Origin: Saprospiraceae bacterium
GTDB taxonomy: Bacteria > Bacteroidota > Bacteroidia > Chitinophagales > Saprospiraceae
NCBI GenBank assembly: GCA_013140975.1
Contig: JABFRV010000131.1
Coordinates: 1-33,548 of the forward strand
Direction: 5' to 3'
DNA: 33,548 bases
The position numbers and the translations under genes are program-made. The notes below the pieces were generated by a model. It did not search any database. It had not been told where the DNA came from and saw only the letters and a list, made by a program, of their open reading frames with translations. Below, one piece after another: positions 14,978-24,432 of the stretch (position 1 is its first letter; the number at the start of each line of letters is the position of its first letter).

Positions 14978-16855
14978 ATGAAACAAATTTTTACGCTTTC
15001 TATTCTTGTGTGCTTTTTAGTTCAGCTTAACTCGCAGACTTTAATATGGGGAGGCTCAAATGACCCTAATTCTACTTTTGCAAATGGGCTTGGAGCTTGG
15101 ACAACAATAGGAATATTTTCTTCTAAACCTGAAGCAACAGTGAATGCAATTTGGAGCCATACAGCTGATGGAAAATCCAAAGGAGCTTACTCTGATCTGG
15201 CTGGTGCAATTAATTCTCCATCTAAAGCAGATGGGGCGGCTATTTTTGATTCGGATTTTTTGGACAATGGTGGTGTTGAAGGAAATGAAGGATTAGGCAT
15301 TGCACCTTCTCCACACAGCGGAGCGTTAATCAGTCCTGAAATTAACTGTGGCAATGCTGCTACCGTTTCAGTCTCCTTTTATCAATATTATCAGAATTAC
15401 CTTTCTTCATGTACATTAGAAGTGAGTTCTGACAATGGCACTACCTGGACAAGTTACCCAATAAACGAAAATGTTAAACCTGGAACCGGAACCTTACGCG
15501 GCAACAGACAGGTTATTGATATTTCAAATTCAGCTGCGAATAAATCAAAAGTTATTATTCGATTTGTTTTCTCGGGAGATTATTATTTCTGGATCATTGA
15601 TGACGTAGCTTTGTATACTTTACCGGAAAATGATCTGGGAATTAATTCTGTTTACTATGCTCCTTCCAACTATGCAACTCCTAAATCTCAGATTTGCAAA
15701 GAAACATGGAACTTCAAAGGAACGATTAGCAATCTAGGAGCAAATCCACAATCAGGTGTTCAATACAAAGTTGAAATCATTGGCTCAGACAGAAAGTCCA
15801 GAGTGTATGCAGATAGTATTTACCTTAGTAATAACCTGAATTCTAATGATGATAATGTTCCTGTTGCTACTCCAAAAACTTTTGATCCGGGAACATTAAT
15901 GGATGGAAAATATTATATTCGTACATCTCTTAATTACAATAACACTGATTATAATCCTGCAGATAATTCAAGATTGGATTCATTTGAAGTTACTGGATTT
16001 TTATTTGTCAAGGAGCCTCGTTCCAGAATTGGAATCAGAGCAAATGGTGGAACGCCATATGCTGTTGCTGCGCAATACAGAACTTCAGACTGTTGGGGAG
16101 CCAACGATAAATTTGTGGCAAAAACAGTTAACGTAGGAATGAATTCAGGTTTAAAAAGTGCAGGACAGGATTATTCTGTAAAGGTGTACTTAACTGAAGT
16201 TCGATCTGAAGTAGCCGCTGACTTTAGCAATTTTGATAGTCTTAAAGGAATAAATAGTAGTTCGTTGATCATTCTTTCAGATCAGGAGTTAAAAGCTAAA
16301 GTTGATCAATCTTTAAAAGCATATTCATTAGACATTTTAAATCAAGCGAATGAACGTGTGGAGCTGAAAAAAAATACACGCTACATATTGATTTGTTCAC
16401 ATCCAGCTGAAGCAGATGCTGAAGATCTTGACACATGGAGATATCATGTATCCAGCAATGAGAAGAATTATGATGGTCATCCATACTCAGTTCCTGTTTT
16501 TGATAATGATGGAAATTGGTTTAATTCATGGCCTGATGGAGAATCTCCATTGCTACGTCTTGAAATAAGTGTTATTACCAAAACAGATGAGAAGCCATTG
16601 CAAGAAAATGTATTATCTGTTCAACCCAATCCAATTCAAAATAATATTCTTCAGTTGAATCTAAATTTCAACACGATCACAGATGCGAATATTACAATAT
16701 TTGATATGACCGGAAAAGTATTAGATTTTCAATCTTATAAAAATTTAACATCTAATCAACTTTCAATTCCAGTTAGTGAACTTAACTCAGGAGAATATTT
16801 TGTCAGAGTATCAACTAATGAAGGTACAAAAACGAAAAAGTTTATTAAACTATAA
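14978..16855 (+). CDS. Secreted T9SS cargo protein with MAM-like/choice-of-anchor domain
   Basis: A 625-residue secreted protein. A signal peptide (about 1-20, LVQLNSQT) precedes a jelly-roll-like region (about 30-215) with SPEINCGNAATVSVSFYQYY, a W-SY-NE segment and FWIIDDVALY, resembling MAM or choice-of-anchor J domains that bind glycans or proteins. A beta-sandwich middle part with CARDB-like NDLGINSVYYAP and NLGANPQSGVQYKV follows (about 218-345). The final roughly 80 residues are a type A Por secretion (type IX) sorting domain: VQPNPIQNN, ITIFDMTGKVL, LNSGEYFVRVSTNEG, TKKFIKL. It is exported by T9SS and anchored at or released from the cell surface. Ends at a UUCG-loop terminator shared with the convergent gene. 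Confidence 0.9.
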   Translation: MKQIFTLSILVCFLVQLNSQTLIWGGSNDPNSTFANGLGAWTTIGIFSSKPEATVNAIWSHTADGKSKGAYSDLAGAINSPSKADGAAIFDSDFLDNGGVEGNEGLGIAPSPHSGALISPEINCGNAATVSVSFYQYYQNYLSSCTLEVSSDNGTTWTSYPINENVKPGTGTLRGNRQVIDISNSAANKSKVIIRFVFSGDYYFWIIDDVALYTLPENDLGINSVYYAPSNYATPKSQICKETWNFKGTISNLGANPQSGVQYKVEIIGSDRKSRVYADSIYLSNNLNSNDDNVPVATPKTFDPGTLMDGKYYIRTSLNYNNTDYNPADNSRLDSFEVTGFLFVKEPRSRIGIRANGGTPYAVAAQYRTSDCWGANDKFVAKTVNVGMNSGLKSAGQDYSVKVYLTEVRSEVAADFSNFDSLKGINSSSLIILSDQELKAKVDQSLKAYSLDILNQANERVELKKNTRYILICSHPAEADAEDLDTWRYHVSSNEKNYDGHPYSVPVFDNDGNWFNSWPDGESPLLRLEISVITKTDEKPLQENVLSVQPNPIQNNILQLNLNFNTITDANITIFDMTGKVLDFQSYKNLTSNQLSIPVSELNSGEYFVRVSTNEGTKTKKFIKL

Positions 16856-16876
16856 AATAAATTATTTCTTAGAAGT

Positions 16877-16910
16877 AAAAGGCTCATCTTCGGATGGGCC
16901 TTTTTTATTT
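16877..16910. terminator. Bidirectional terminator with UUCG tetraloop
   Basis: AAAAGGCTCATC (16877-16888), loop TTCG, GATGGGCCTTTT (16893-16904), one G-T wobble. There is an A-run on one side and a T-run on the other, so it can stop transcription from both of the convergent genes. Confidence 0.85.
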
Positions 16911-17588
16911 TTTAACTTCTGCAATGATAATATATTGATATTGCAATTTTGTATCATCCGATAAAACGATTTCAAAGCCCGCATCAATTAAATCCGTTTC
17001 AACATCACCCTGTGCCAATCTGGCTTTAAGATCTGGTCCTATGGGAGTGATTTTTTTCTTAAAATCAACAATCATAATTTTACCATGTTCTTTTAGTTTG
17101 CTTTTTAAGTTCTTTAAGTATTGAACCCTATTAGAAATGTAGCAATATGTATTTGATAAAAATATGACATCTACTTCATTATTGTTTAACATAGGATCAT
17201 TCGTTTTAGCTAATCTTGCTTCAAACTTTGATCTCAACTCCGGTTTATAATAATTGAGCTCATCTTTCATGAGCTCTACCAATTCCTTTTCTATGTCTAT
17301 AGCGATTACTTTTTGCGCTACATGAATAAATTTAAAACTAAAATAACCACTACCTGCACCAATATCTGCGACTGTTTTATTTTCTAAAGGTCCTAATAAA
17401 TTGATGATTTCGTAAGGTTTTTGCCAGATCGTTCTTTCATGGAAATCTGTTTTATCATCATTCAACGTATCACGAATAGACTTCTCATTGGTTGTTGATT
17501 CTTTTATTGTTTCAACTTCCTTAGTGCCACTTTGATTTCCGCAACTTACAATAAAAATTCCAAGACAAAATAATAAAATGTAATTCAT
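16905..17588 (-). CDS. Lipoprotein with class I SAM-methyltransferase domain
   Basis: A 227-residue protein with a lipoprotein signal (IFIVSC, Cys16) and a Ser/Thr/Glu-rich linker (about 17-50). The methyltransferase fold begins about residue 55: motif I VADIGAGSGYF (73-83), acidic end of strand 2 AIDIEKE (about 95-101), VDVIFLSNTYCYI as motif IV and an IMIVDFKKK strand. SAM-dependent methyltransferases are cytosolic as a rule, and a lipidated, presumably periplasmic copy is odd because SAM is not expected there. Similar exported methyltransferase-like proteins do occur in Bacteroidota and Proteobacteria. It follows the PBP4-like gene after two bases and is probably co-transcribed with it. 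Confidence 0.85.
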   Translation of the reverse strand: MNYILLFCLGIFIVSCGNQSGTKEVETIKESTTNEKSIRDTLNDDKTDFHERTIWQKPYEIINLLGPLENKTVADIGAGSGYFSFKFIHVAQKVIAIDIEKELVELMKDELNYYKPELRSKFEARLAKTNDPMLNNNEVDVIFLSNTYCYISNRVQYLKNLKSKLKEHGKIMIVDFKKKITPIGPDLKARLAQGDVETDLIDAGFEIVLSDDTKLQYQYIIIAEVKK

Positions 17589-17590
17589 AA

Positions 17591-19060
17591 TTACCCACGA
17601 GGTTTAAAAGAATTGTCAATATTGATGAAGACCTTTGCAATTTTTGAAGTCAATAACTTTGAATTACACTCATGAAAATTGATGAACAAACAGAAGGACA
17701 ATAATGGAGCGTTGGGATATCTCAGATATCCTGCATAAGCTCTAATGCCTTCCATGCTTCCAGATTTTAAAAGAAGCTCTCCTTTCAAAGTATTGCTTCC
17801 GGAAAATTGGGAAGCTAAAGATCCTTCTGTTGAAGAATCTGAAATTAGATTTAGAATAACGGGTGCTCCATCAATTGATTGTATCGAGTTTAATAATTTG
17901 CACATAGATTCAGCGCTGATACGGTTCTTGCGTGACAATCCAGACCCATCAACAAGTTTAATCTGTTGATCACTATCAAGCTTTTCATTCCATATATTCA
18001 TTAATGTCTGAATTGCTTTATCTCTTTCAGTACTCCCAAACCATTGCTGGCCTAAAATATGTATAAAACTTTCGCAATAAAGATTATTACTAGTCTTCAA
18101 TGCATATCTGATCATCTCAGATAAAGGTGGCGAGTAATTTCTGAACCATTCATACTTATAATTTGATTTTCTGTTATTTTTCTGAGAAACTACTTTTATT
18201 CCTCTTCTCTCAAGTTGATTTTTTAACATCAATTCATATGTACTACCGGGATCTGGTATTGCAGACTTAATTTGCGTTTTAAATGGTACACTTGAAGATA
18301 CAACTCCACAAAGCTTGAGGTTACTGCAATTCGAACTTCCAATTACAAATAGCTCATCATTATCATTACTGTTTGATTGAACTTTAATTTTGTTGGAAAA
18401 TTGAGATCTCAATTCAGATGGATATACTTCGGTTATTTCAGCATATTCTGAATTTGATCCTTTTTCTATAGTTAGGTAAGCAGAATTATCAAGCACATTA
18501 AAACCGTATATGCCTGCTCCATAATAATTTCCGATATCATAAAATAACCATTCAGGGTTCTCCGGTATATCATTAATAAAATCTGATCTTACAATTATTT
18601 TTCCATGTATTTCAGTGATGCATTCATTCTTTAATATTGAATAGATTGTATCAGCGATAAATGAAACTGTATTGGCTTCTTTAAAATTTCCAGATCCAAA
18701 GCTTGGATCTCCAACTCCTTGTATAATTAGATCACCGGAAAATATAGAATCCTGAATGATTCTACCGATGAATTGAAAGGGAGTACTGAAGATATAATTT
18801 TCTCCCAGGTATTTTAAGGCCGTAGCACATGTTATAAGTTTTTGTGTTGAAGCAGGAATTAATTTTCTCTGTTTATCATATGAAGCAATGATTGCACCTG
18901 TTGACGCATTCATCAGGCAAATACTCATACTCGAACCTGACAAGTCCTTATCTTCTGCAAATTTATCTATGCTACTCTGTATTGCGTTTCTATTGAACTG
19001 ACCAAAAATTTGCAATTGCAAGCAGAGTAAAAGTAGAAACAGGATATGAATCTTATTCAT
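17591..19060 (-). CDS. dacB: PBP4-like D-alanyl-D-alanine carboxypeptidase/endopeptidase
   Basis: Family S13 penicillin-binding protein. Chosen start is MNKIHILF at 19060, because it places a normal signal peptide (about 1-20, IFGQ) at the N terminus and lies just after the upstream stop. An ATG at 19072 or a longer frame from 19102 is also possible but adds residues before the signal. Motifs: SxxK as STQK (Ser71), SxN as SNN in ALKTSNNLYCE, and KTG replaced by KSG in LLLKSGSMEG. The family inserts (GDLIIQGVGDPSFGSG) are present. It trims or cleaves peptidoglycan cross-links in the periplasm. It is inside a four-gene leftward unit with rimK, an aspartoacylase-like gene and a lipoprotein. Confidence 0.9.
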   Translation of the reverse strand: MNKIHILFLLLLCLQLQIFGQFNRNAIQSSIDKFAEDKDLSGSSMSICLMNASTGAIIASYDKQRKLIPASTQKLITCATALKYLGENYIFSTPFQFIGRIIQDSIFSGDLIIQGVGDPSFGSGNFKEANTVSFIADTIYSILKNECITEIHGKIIVRSDFINDIPENPEWLFYDIGNYYGAGIYGFNVLDNSAYLTIEKGSNSEYAEITEVYPSELRSQFSNKIKVQSNSNDNDELFVIGSSNCSNLKLCGVVSSSVPFKTQIKSAIPDPGSTYELMLKNQLERRGIKVVSQKNNRKSNYKYEWFRNYSPPLSEMIRYALKTSNNLYCESFIHILGQQWFGSTERDKAIQTLMNIWNEKLDSDQQIKLVDGSGLSRKNRISAESMCKLLNSIQSIDGAPVILNLISDSSTEGSLASQFSGSNTLKGELLLKSGSMEGIRAYAGYLRYPNAPLLSFCLFINFHECNSKLLTSKIAKVFINIDNSFKPRG

Positions 19061-19061
19061 T

Positions 19062-20012
19062 TTATTTATCATTGACCAAATGAAACATTCCATCACCGAC
19101 ATTTACAACCGGGGCATTATTATGACTTAGCATAAATGCATCCTTTGATGCATGCATTCTGGTTTCTCGTTGCGCAAACGGATCGCTTATAATAGCCAAG
19201 AGTTCCCCTTTCTTGACAAAATGTCCGGATTTTCGTAAGTACGTAACTATTCCTGCATCAGGACTTCTTTCCCAAATTAATTTAGTATAATTAGCAATGC
19301 TTGGTTGTTGAATTAATGAACCATCAAGCATTCCGTGTGCTATTAAAATATTTTTAATAAGTTGTATTCCTTTATCTACAATATAATTTTCCAACCGAAG
19401 TGCTTCTCCTCCTTCAAATACCAGAATAACTTTTTTATTATCACGAGCAACTCTTCTAAAAGATTTTGAAAGTGCTGGTTTGGAAACAATAATTGGAAAC
19501 TGACATTTTCTTGCCAACTCTTCTGCTTCTTCAGACTTAGAAGAGTAACGGATATGTGGATAATTCCATAAGTTATTACCTCCTGTATGGAAATCAATTC
19601 CGAAATCTATAAGAGGCAATATCTTTTTTGTAACAATTCTTGCAACTCTTGATGCTAATGATCCAACATTTGTGCCTGGAAAACTTCTATTGACATCTTT
19701 TCCATCTGGCACATCACGGGAGAAATTAATAAAACCATAGATGTTTAATAATGGAATACAAATAACTGTTCCGCACGTAAGATTTGAAAAATACTTATTC
19801 TGAATCGATCTTCGAACAATTTCAGTTCCATTTATTTCATCACCATGCATTCCGCCCATAAACAAAACAGTGGGTCCCGGATTTTTTGAACGAAAGACAT
19901 AGGCGAAAATTGAAATTCTGTTTCCTGACGGCAATGTTCCTGCATTAATTCTTACCATCCCGTAACTACCCGGAATAAAATTCTGTCCCTGCAAAATAAA
20001 GTCTTCCGTCAT
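19062..20012 (-). CDS. Succinylglutamate desuccinylase/aspartoacylase-family zinc enzyme
   Basis: A 316-residue M14-like zinc amidohydrolase. Zinc ligands are visible in GGMHGDEINGTE (His56, Glu59) and the later DFHTGG histidine, and the substrate-binding DVNRSFPG motif stands between them. A C-terminal beta domain (about residues 235-316) carries a lipoyl-like FVKKGELLAIISDPF stretch. The AstE/AspA family removes acyl groups from amino acids or hydrolyses peptide-like bonds. Its start overlaps the stop of rimK by four bases. Pairing of such genes with rimK is recurrent in bacteria, which suggests that it processes or counteracts the glutamate tails that RimK adds, though this is inference. 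No signal peptide. Confidence 0.88.
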   Translation of the reverse strand: MTEDFILQGQNFIPGSYGMVRINAGTLPSGNRISIFAYVFRSKNPGPTVLFMGGMHGDEINGTEIVRRSIQNKYFSNLTCGTVICIPLLNIYGFINFSRDVPDGKDVNRSFPGTNVGSLASRVARIVTKKILPLIDFGIDFHTGGNNLWNYPHIRYSSKSEEAEELARKCQFPIIVSKPALSKSFRRVARDNKKVILVFEGGEALRLENYIVDKGIQLIKNILIAHGMLDGSLIQQPSIANYTKLIWERSPDAGIVTYLRKSGHFVKKGELLAIISDPFAQRETRMHASKDAFMLSHNNAPVVNVGDGMFHLVNDK

Positions 20013-20884
20013 TTCAATTTTTTTTCAATAAACTCAATTATTTTACCCGCAATATCTACACGTGTCGTTCCTTCAATTCCTTCCAAACCGGGTGAAGCAT
20101 TTACTTCTAATACAAGAGGTCCTCTTTCTGATCGAAGTATATCAACCCCGGCAATATGTAATCCAAGTATCCTGGTAGATTGTATAGCAATATTTTTTTC
20201 TTCTTTTGTCAATTCAATTATTTCTGAACTCGCGCCTCTGTGAATATTAGATCTGAACTCCCCTTCTACTGCCTGTCTTTTCATTGCACCTACTATCTCT
20301 CCATCAACAACAAAAGCTCTTATATCTGAACCTTTAGCATCGTGAATAAATTCTTGAATCAAGACATCCTGACCTACACGATGAAATCCTTCGACAATAG
20401 ATACTCCTTGATTCTTAGATTGAGACAAGATAACACCAAGACCTTGTGTACTTGCAATTAACTTAATTACTGATCTGTCTTTGGTAATATAATCCTGAAC
20501 TGAGGCAATATTTTGATCTCCGGCAGTTATTCCTGTTTTTGGAACATCTATTCCATTCGCAGAAAGAATTTGAAGGCAATGTAACTTATCTCTGGCTTTT
20601 AGAAGTGAATCTGATGTTACACTTACAAACGTTCCCATAAATTCAAATTGCCTTACAATCGAAGCCCCATATTGCGTAGCGGAGGCTCCAATTCTGGGAA
20701 TTACAGCATCGAATTTTTCCATAATATCCATTCCAATCATCAATCTGGGATTATTCTTCTCAATTAAAATATTGCACATCAGATGATCAAACACCGCTAC
20801 GCTGTGTCCACGTATTTCTGCTGCTCTTATCAAACTTTGTGTACTGTAGAGCTGCCTGTTTCTGGAAAGAATTAATAGCTTCAT
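20009..20884 (-). CDS. rimK: Ribosomal protein S6--L-glutamate ligase-like ATP-grasp enzyme
   Basis: A 291-residue ATP-grasp protein that matches RimK along its length: the opening MKLLILSRNRQLYSTQSLIRAA, PRIGASATQYGASIVRQFE, SLLKARDKLHCLQIL, PKTGI, then the ATP-grasp core with STQGLGVIL, QEFI, DIRAFVVDGEIVGAMKRQA, EGEFRSNIHRGA, and the metal-binding GVDILRSERGPLVLEVNASPGLEGIEG. RimK adds glutamate to the C terminus of ribosomal protein S6 and can make poly-glutamate. It is the first gene of the leftward unit. The divergent MFS gene starts 109 bases away on the other strand, so the promoters of both lie in that gap. Confidence 0.93.
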   Translation of the reverse strand: MKLLILSRNRQLYSTQSLIRAAEIRGHSVAVFDHLMCNILIEKNNPRLMIGMDIMEKFDAVIPRIGASATQYGASIVRQFEFMGTFVSVTSDSLLKARDKLHCLQILSANGIDVPKTGITAGDQNIASVQDYITKDRSVIKLIASTQGLGVILSQSKNQGVSIVEGFHRVGQDVLIQEFIHDAKGSDIRAFVVDGEIVGAMKRQAVEGEFRSNIHRGASSEIIELTKEEKNIAIQSTRILGLHIAGVDILRSERGPLVLEVNASPGLEGIEGTTRVDIAGKIIEFIEKKLK

Positions 20885-20993
20885 TAAATGACAGTTATAG
20901 AATTGAACAAAGATGTATAAAAAAAGTCGTTTTGAGTAATTCTTTTTTATACTCTACCTGAATTTAGCTATTCTTGTAGTTGAATTCCAATTC

Positions 20994-22307
20994 ATGTCAG
21001 AAAGCAACAAAAAAGCAGAGTTTGGTTGGGTTATGTTTGACTGGGCCAATTCCTCTTATAATTTAGTTATTTCTACCGCTATTTTTCCTACTTTTTTTGT
21101 GGCTGTTACAGACCCATTTATAAATGTTGCAGGGTTTTCACTAGCCAATTCGACTTTATATGCATTTACAGTATCATTTGCATATTTAATTATTTGCTTC
21201 ATATCACCAATTCTATCCGGAATAGCTGATTATGGCGGCAGTCGTAAAAAATACATGAGATTTTTTACAACGATGGGAAGTCTTGCATGTATGTCTTTAT
21301 TTTTTTTTAATGGCAGGGCCGGTTTATTAGGAATGAGTGCAAGCACAAGTTTGTGGATTGGGCTTTCTGGTTTTCTGATCGCCACTTTATCTCATGCAGG
21401 TTCCTTGGTATTTTACGATTCATATCTTGCAGATCTTGTTCCACCCAGAAGATCAGATAAGCTAAGTGCCAGAGGTTATGCTTTTGGTTATATCGGAAGT
21501 GTAATCTTATTGATCTTTAATATTTGCATGATCAAATTTCCGCACGCATTTTTTATGACTGAAGAACAAGTAAGTCAGAATTTGCCGATTCGAATTTCAT
21601 TACTAAGTGTTGGTTTATGGTGGTTGGGATTTTCTCAATTCTCCTTCGCATATCTGCCAAAGGATAAAAAAGGTCAAATACTTGGAAATGTATTAACACA
21701 TGGTATTGATGAACTTAAGAAAGCGTGGATTAGAATCAGGTCAAACTACGATTTAAAAAATTATCTTTTTGCATTCTTTTGTTATAGTGCAGGAGTGCAA
21801 TCAGTCGTGTATCTAGCAGCTCCATTTGCGCAAAAAGAATTGAAATTTGAATCAGCCAATCTCATCATGGTTATTCTCTTATTGCAGATTGTCGCAATAG
21901 TCGGTGCATACTTATTTGCTTTCGTTTCCAGAAAGACGAATAACTTTTTTAGCATGAAGATTATGCTTTTCATCTGGGTAGTTATCTGCATTTGTGCTTA
22001 CTATGTACAGACACATTTTCAATTTTACTTTTTAGCAGCTGCAGTAGGAATGGTCATTGGAGGAATTCAGGCATTATCACGATCCACATTCGCCAAACTC
22101 ATTCCTAAAGATCGCAATGATATTACCTGCTTTTTTAGCTTTTATGATGTAGTTTATTATTTATCCGTAATTGGTGGAACGTTTTTATTTGGATTGATTG
22201 AGCAGATTACCGGCAGCATGAGATATAGTGTGATTAGTGTGATTATATTCTTTGTCTTTGGATTTTTATTTCTACAAAAAGTGAAGATTAAGAATTTGGA
22301 AGGGTAG
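20994..22307 (+). CDS. UMF1-family MFS transporter
   Basis: A 437-residue integral membrane protein with about 12 transmembrane segments. The opening GWVMFDWANSSYNLVISTAIFPTFF is the signature of the UMF1/Atg22-like MFS family, and the loop DYGGSRKKYMRFF corresponds to MFS motif A between helices 2 and 3. A long hydrophilic middle segment (about residues 225-250) splits the two halves, and GMVIGGIQALSRSTFAKLIPKD is the conserved second-half motif. Bacterial members are presumed to export or import small solutes; the yeast relative moves amino acids out of the vacuole. Substrate unknown. It has no coding neighbour on its strand, and no strong terminator is seen after it. Confidence 0.9.
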   Translation: MSESNKKAEFGWVMFDWANSSYNLVISTAIFPTFFVAVTDPFINVAGFSLANSTLYAFTVSFAYLIICFISPILSGIADYGGSRKKYMRFFTTMGSLACMSLFFFNGRAGLLGMSASTSLWIGLSGFLIATLSHAGSLVFYDSYLADLVPPRRSDKLSARGYAFGYIGSVILLIFNICMIKFPHAFFMTEEQVSQNLPIRISLLSVGLWWLGFSQFSFAYLPKDKKGQILGNVLTHGIDELKKAWIRIRSNYDLKNYLFAFFCYSAGVQSVVYLAAPFAQKELKFESANLIMVILLLQIVAIVGAYLFAFVSRKTNNFFSMKIMLFIWVVICICAYYVQTHFQFYFLAAAVGMVIGGIQALSRSTFAKLIPKDRNDITCFFSFYDVVYYLSVIGGTFLFGLIEQITGSMRYSVISVIIFFVFGFLFLQKVKIKNLEG

Positions 22308-22622
22308 TTATAAATTATGAGTGATAAATTATGAAATGCTCATTGGATACTTGTAAATTATTTGGATTGTAATAAATAAATTTAGAGGTTAATTTCAAAT
22401 ACTTTTCACTTCAATTATCTATAACATCGTATAAATGTGAATATAGTGTAAGTGTTCAATTCGATTCCAACAAGCATGAATCGAATTTATATTACAAAGA
22501 AATTATATCAGTTAAATATCATTTTAAAAAATACTTAGTTGAAGCTATGTCTCGATTTCTAAATACATCGTTACCTTTGTTTCGAACATTTAATTTTATT
22601 ATACACATAAAAACCCTTTTCT
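22308..22622. promoter_or_regulatory. Intergenic stretch with TAnnTTTG box upstream of the toxin gene
   Basis: AT-rich DNA without a gene. TACCTTTG at 22572-22579 matches the Bacteroidota -7 consensus TAnnTTTG and stands 43 bases before the toxin ATG at 22623. No -33 element at the standard spacing was found, so this is a half-supported promoter. Near 22312-22334 the words ATAAATTATGAGTG and ATAAATTATGAAATG form a short direct repeat. Confidence 0.4.
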
Positions 22623-24419
22623 ATGAAATCGCAATTCAATTCAATTCAATTACTACAGTTTACATTACTAATATTTTTATCTCTCTTTTCAACTTTATCT
22701 TGCAAGAAAAACGAATTAATTGATCTTGCAATTAAGCCTACCAAACTTGATATCAACAGAGTAAAGGACTATTACTTAAGAAATAAAAGTCTTGACTCGA
22801 GAACTAATAATGATATGTTTGTAAACAATAATTCTATCCCACAGTTTAACTTGGCATGGGAGTTAGCTTATTATCCTTCAGCTTATAATGGGCTAACTGT
22901 CTTTATACCAATAAAAGATAAAGAATTAATAACTAATAAGTATCTAGATGCCACGATGGTCTTCCTTTTAGATTCCTTGAATAATATTGAACAACGGCTC
23001 TTGGTATTAGCCATGGATAATATTTATTATGAATCAAATCAATTGTAGCCTACTGTTGATAATTTTACAGGATATTCATTCCAGATTAATAAAGACTTAT
23101 ATTATGGATTAGTATGTAAGTTTATGAATGGAACTTTTGTAGAGTATTTAGATACAGTACTCGTTGATTCAACTCAAAGTATTTATAATCACCTGAAAAG
23201 CAGAACCGAGGATCCCAAATGTCCAAAATGGGGTAGAAGTTGGTGGGATGAAACTTTTGGAAGTGGAGGAACTTTCTGGTCTTCGATAGGTAATTTTTTC
23301 AAATCAGTATTTGGAGGCTCTGGAGGAAGTAATGGTAATGGAAATGGAAAAAATGGATATGGAGGACAATTCTTTGGTTCTGGGGGTGGCTACTCTGGAG
23401 GTAGCGACGGAGGTGGCTATGGAACTGGTGGCGGCGGACCCAACAACAATGGTGAACCAAAATTTAGAGATATATTCTCAGAATATCAGTTAAAACTATT
23501 TACTAAAGCAATTAAAAAGTTAAATGATTACTTTGACTCCGAAGAAGAAATGGCTTATTGGCTTTTAATACTTGGACCTGATTGCTTAGAAAAAATCGCT
23601 AATCTTCCTCCAGTCTCTATCGATGGACTTGAAGAACTAGAATGCTTGCAAGAATTCTTAAGGTTTAAGGCTTCGGGACTTACGGATGAGGAGTGTGAGG
23701 ATTATAAAGAAGATAAAGAGTGCAAGAATAGCGCAGAGAATAAAGCTAAAGTTGAAAAGTTTAAATCTGACATCTCTAAAGCAATTGAAAATGAATTAAA
23801 GCAATTAGCACTAGATCTTCCAGGAGTACCTTTCGATGCAGATCTTCTAAAATCAATAATGTCTAAAGTTATCCTTAAGAAAACAGGGAAGTTGATACCT
23901 CTTGTTGGCGTTGGATTAGACATTGTTGAATTAAAAGCAGCATATGCAGCTGGAGATTACGTTGCAATGGGGCTTTCTATAGGCTCAATACTTACAGAGG
24001 TTATTCCTTGTGCTATGATTATTGACCTTGGATTAGATGCAGCTTCAATTGGTAATACAATTTTTAAAGCTTATAAATCGTTAAGTGAATTAAAAACTTA
24101 CTTAGGAAGTAATAGCCATGTATTTAAAGCAATATCCGAGACAATAGATGATCTAGATTTAACAGATGCATTAGACTGGTCAAAAAACAAAGGCGCACTA
24201 GACGGACAATTTAAAGTTCTTTTCGGAAATAAATCATTTGAAGAATTCTGTTCAAAGCTTGCTGCAAAGTTAGGCGCATCATGGATTCCTCCTTCAGGAT
24301 TCCCAAGAACAATGTCTATTCCAGGCATCTCATTTGCCTTATATATTGACTCTTCATATGGTGCCCCTACTATTCAGATTGATATTTCTGGAGTTAAATT
24401 TAAAATTAGATTACAATAA
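22623..24419 (+). pseudogene. Polymorphic-toxin-like lipoprotein interrupted by an in-frame TAG
   Basis: A 598-codon frame broken only by TAG at 23046-23048 (codon 142); reading continues in the same frame to 24419. Layout: lipoprotein signal (FSTLSC, Cys27), N-terminal domain to about residue 205, Gly/Ser/Asn-rich linker (about 213-277), helical domain with a hydrophobic pretoxin-like segment (KLIPLVGVGLDIVELKAAYAAGDYVAMG, about 422-448), then a toxin-like C-terminal domain of about 110 residues from LKTYLG (base 24090) to the end FKIRLQ. The C-terminal domain reappears without start codons further right, each time beside an immunity-like gene. Without suppression of the TAG only a 141-residue fragment, or an internally started 431-residue protein from 23124 lacking the lipid signal, would be made. 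Toxin activity is inferred from architecture. Confidence 0.8.
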
Positions 24420-24432
24420 ATAATATGATAAT

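Noticed and set aside
19061-19102. Longer N terminus for the PBP4-like protein
   Set aside because: It would place MSVMECFIWSM before a normal signal peptide and overlap the upstream gene by about 40 bases; MNKIHILF at 19060 is a better start.
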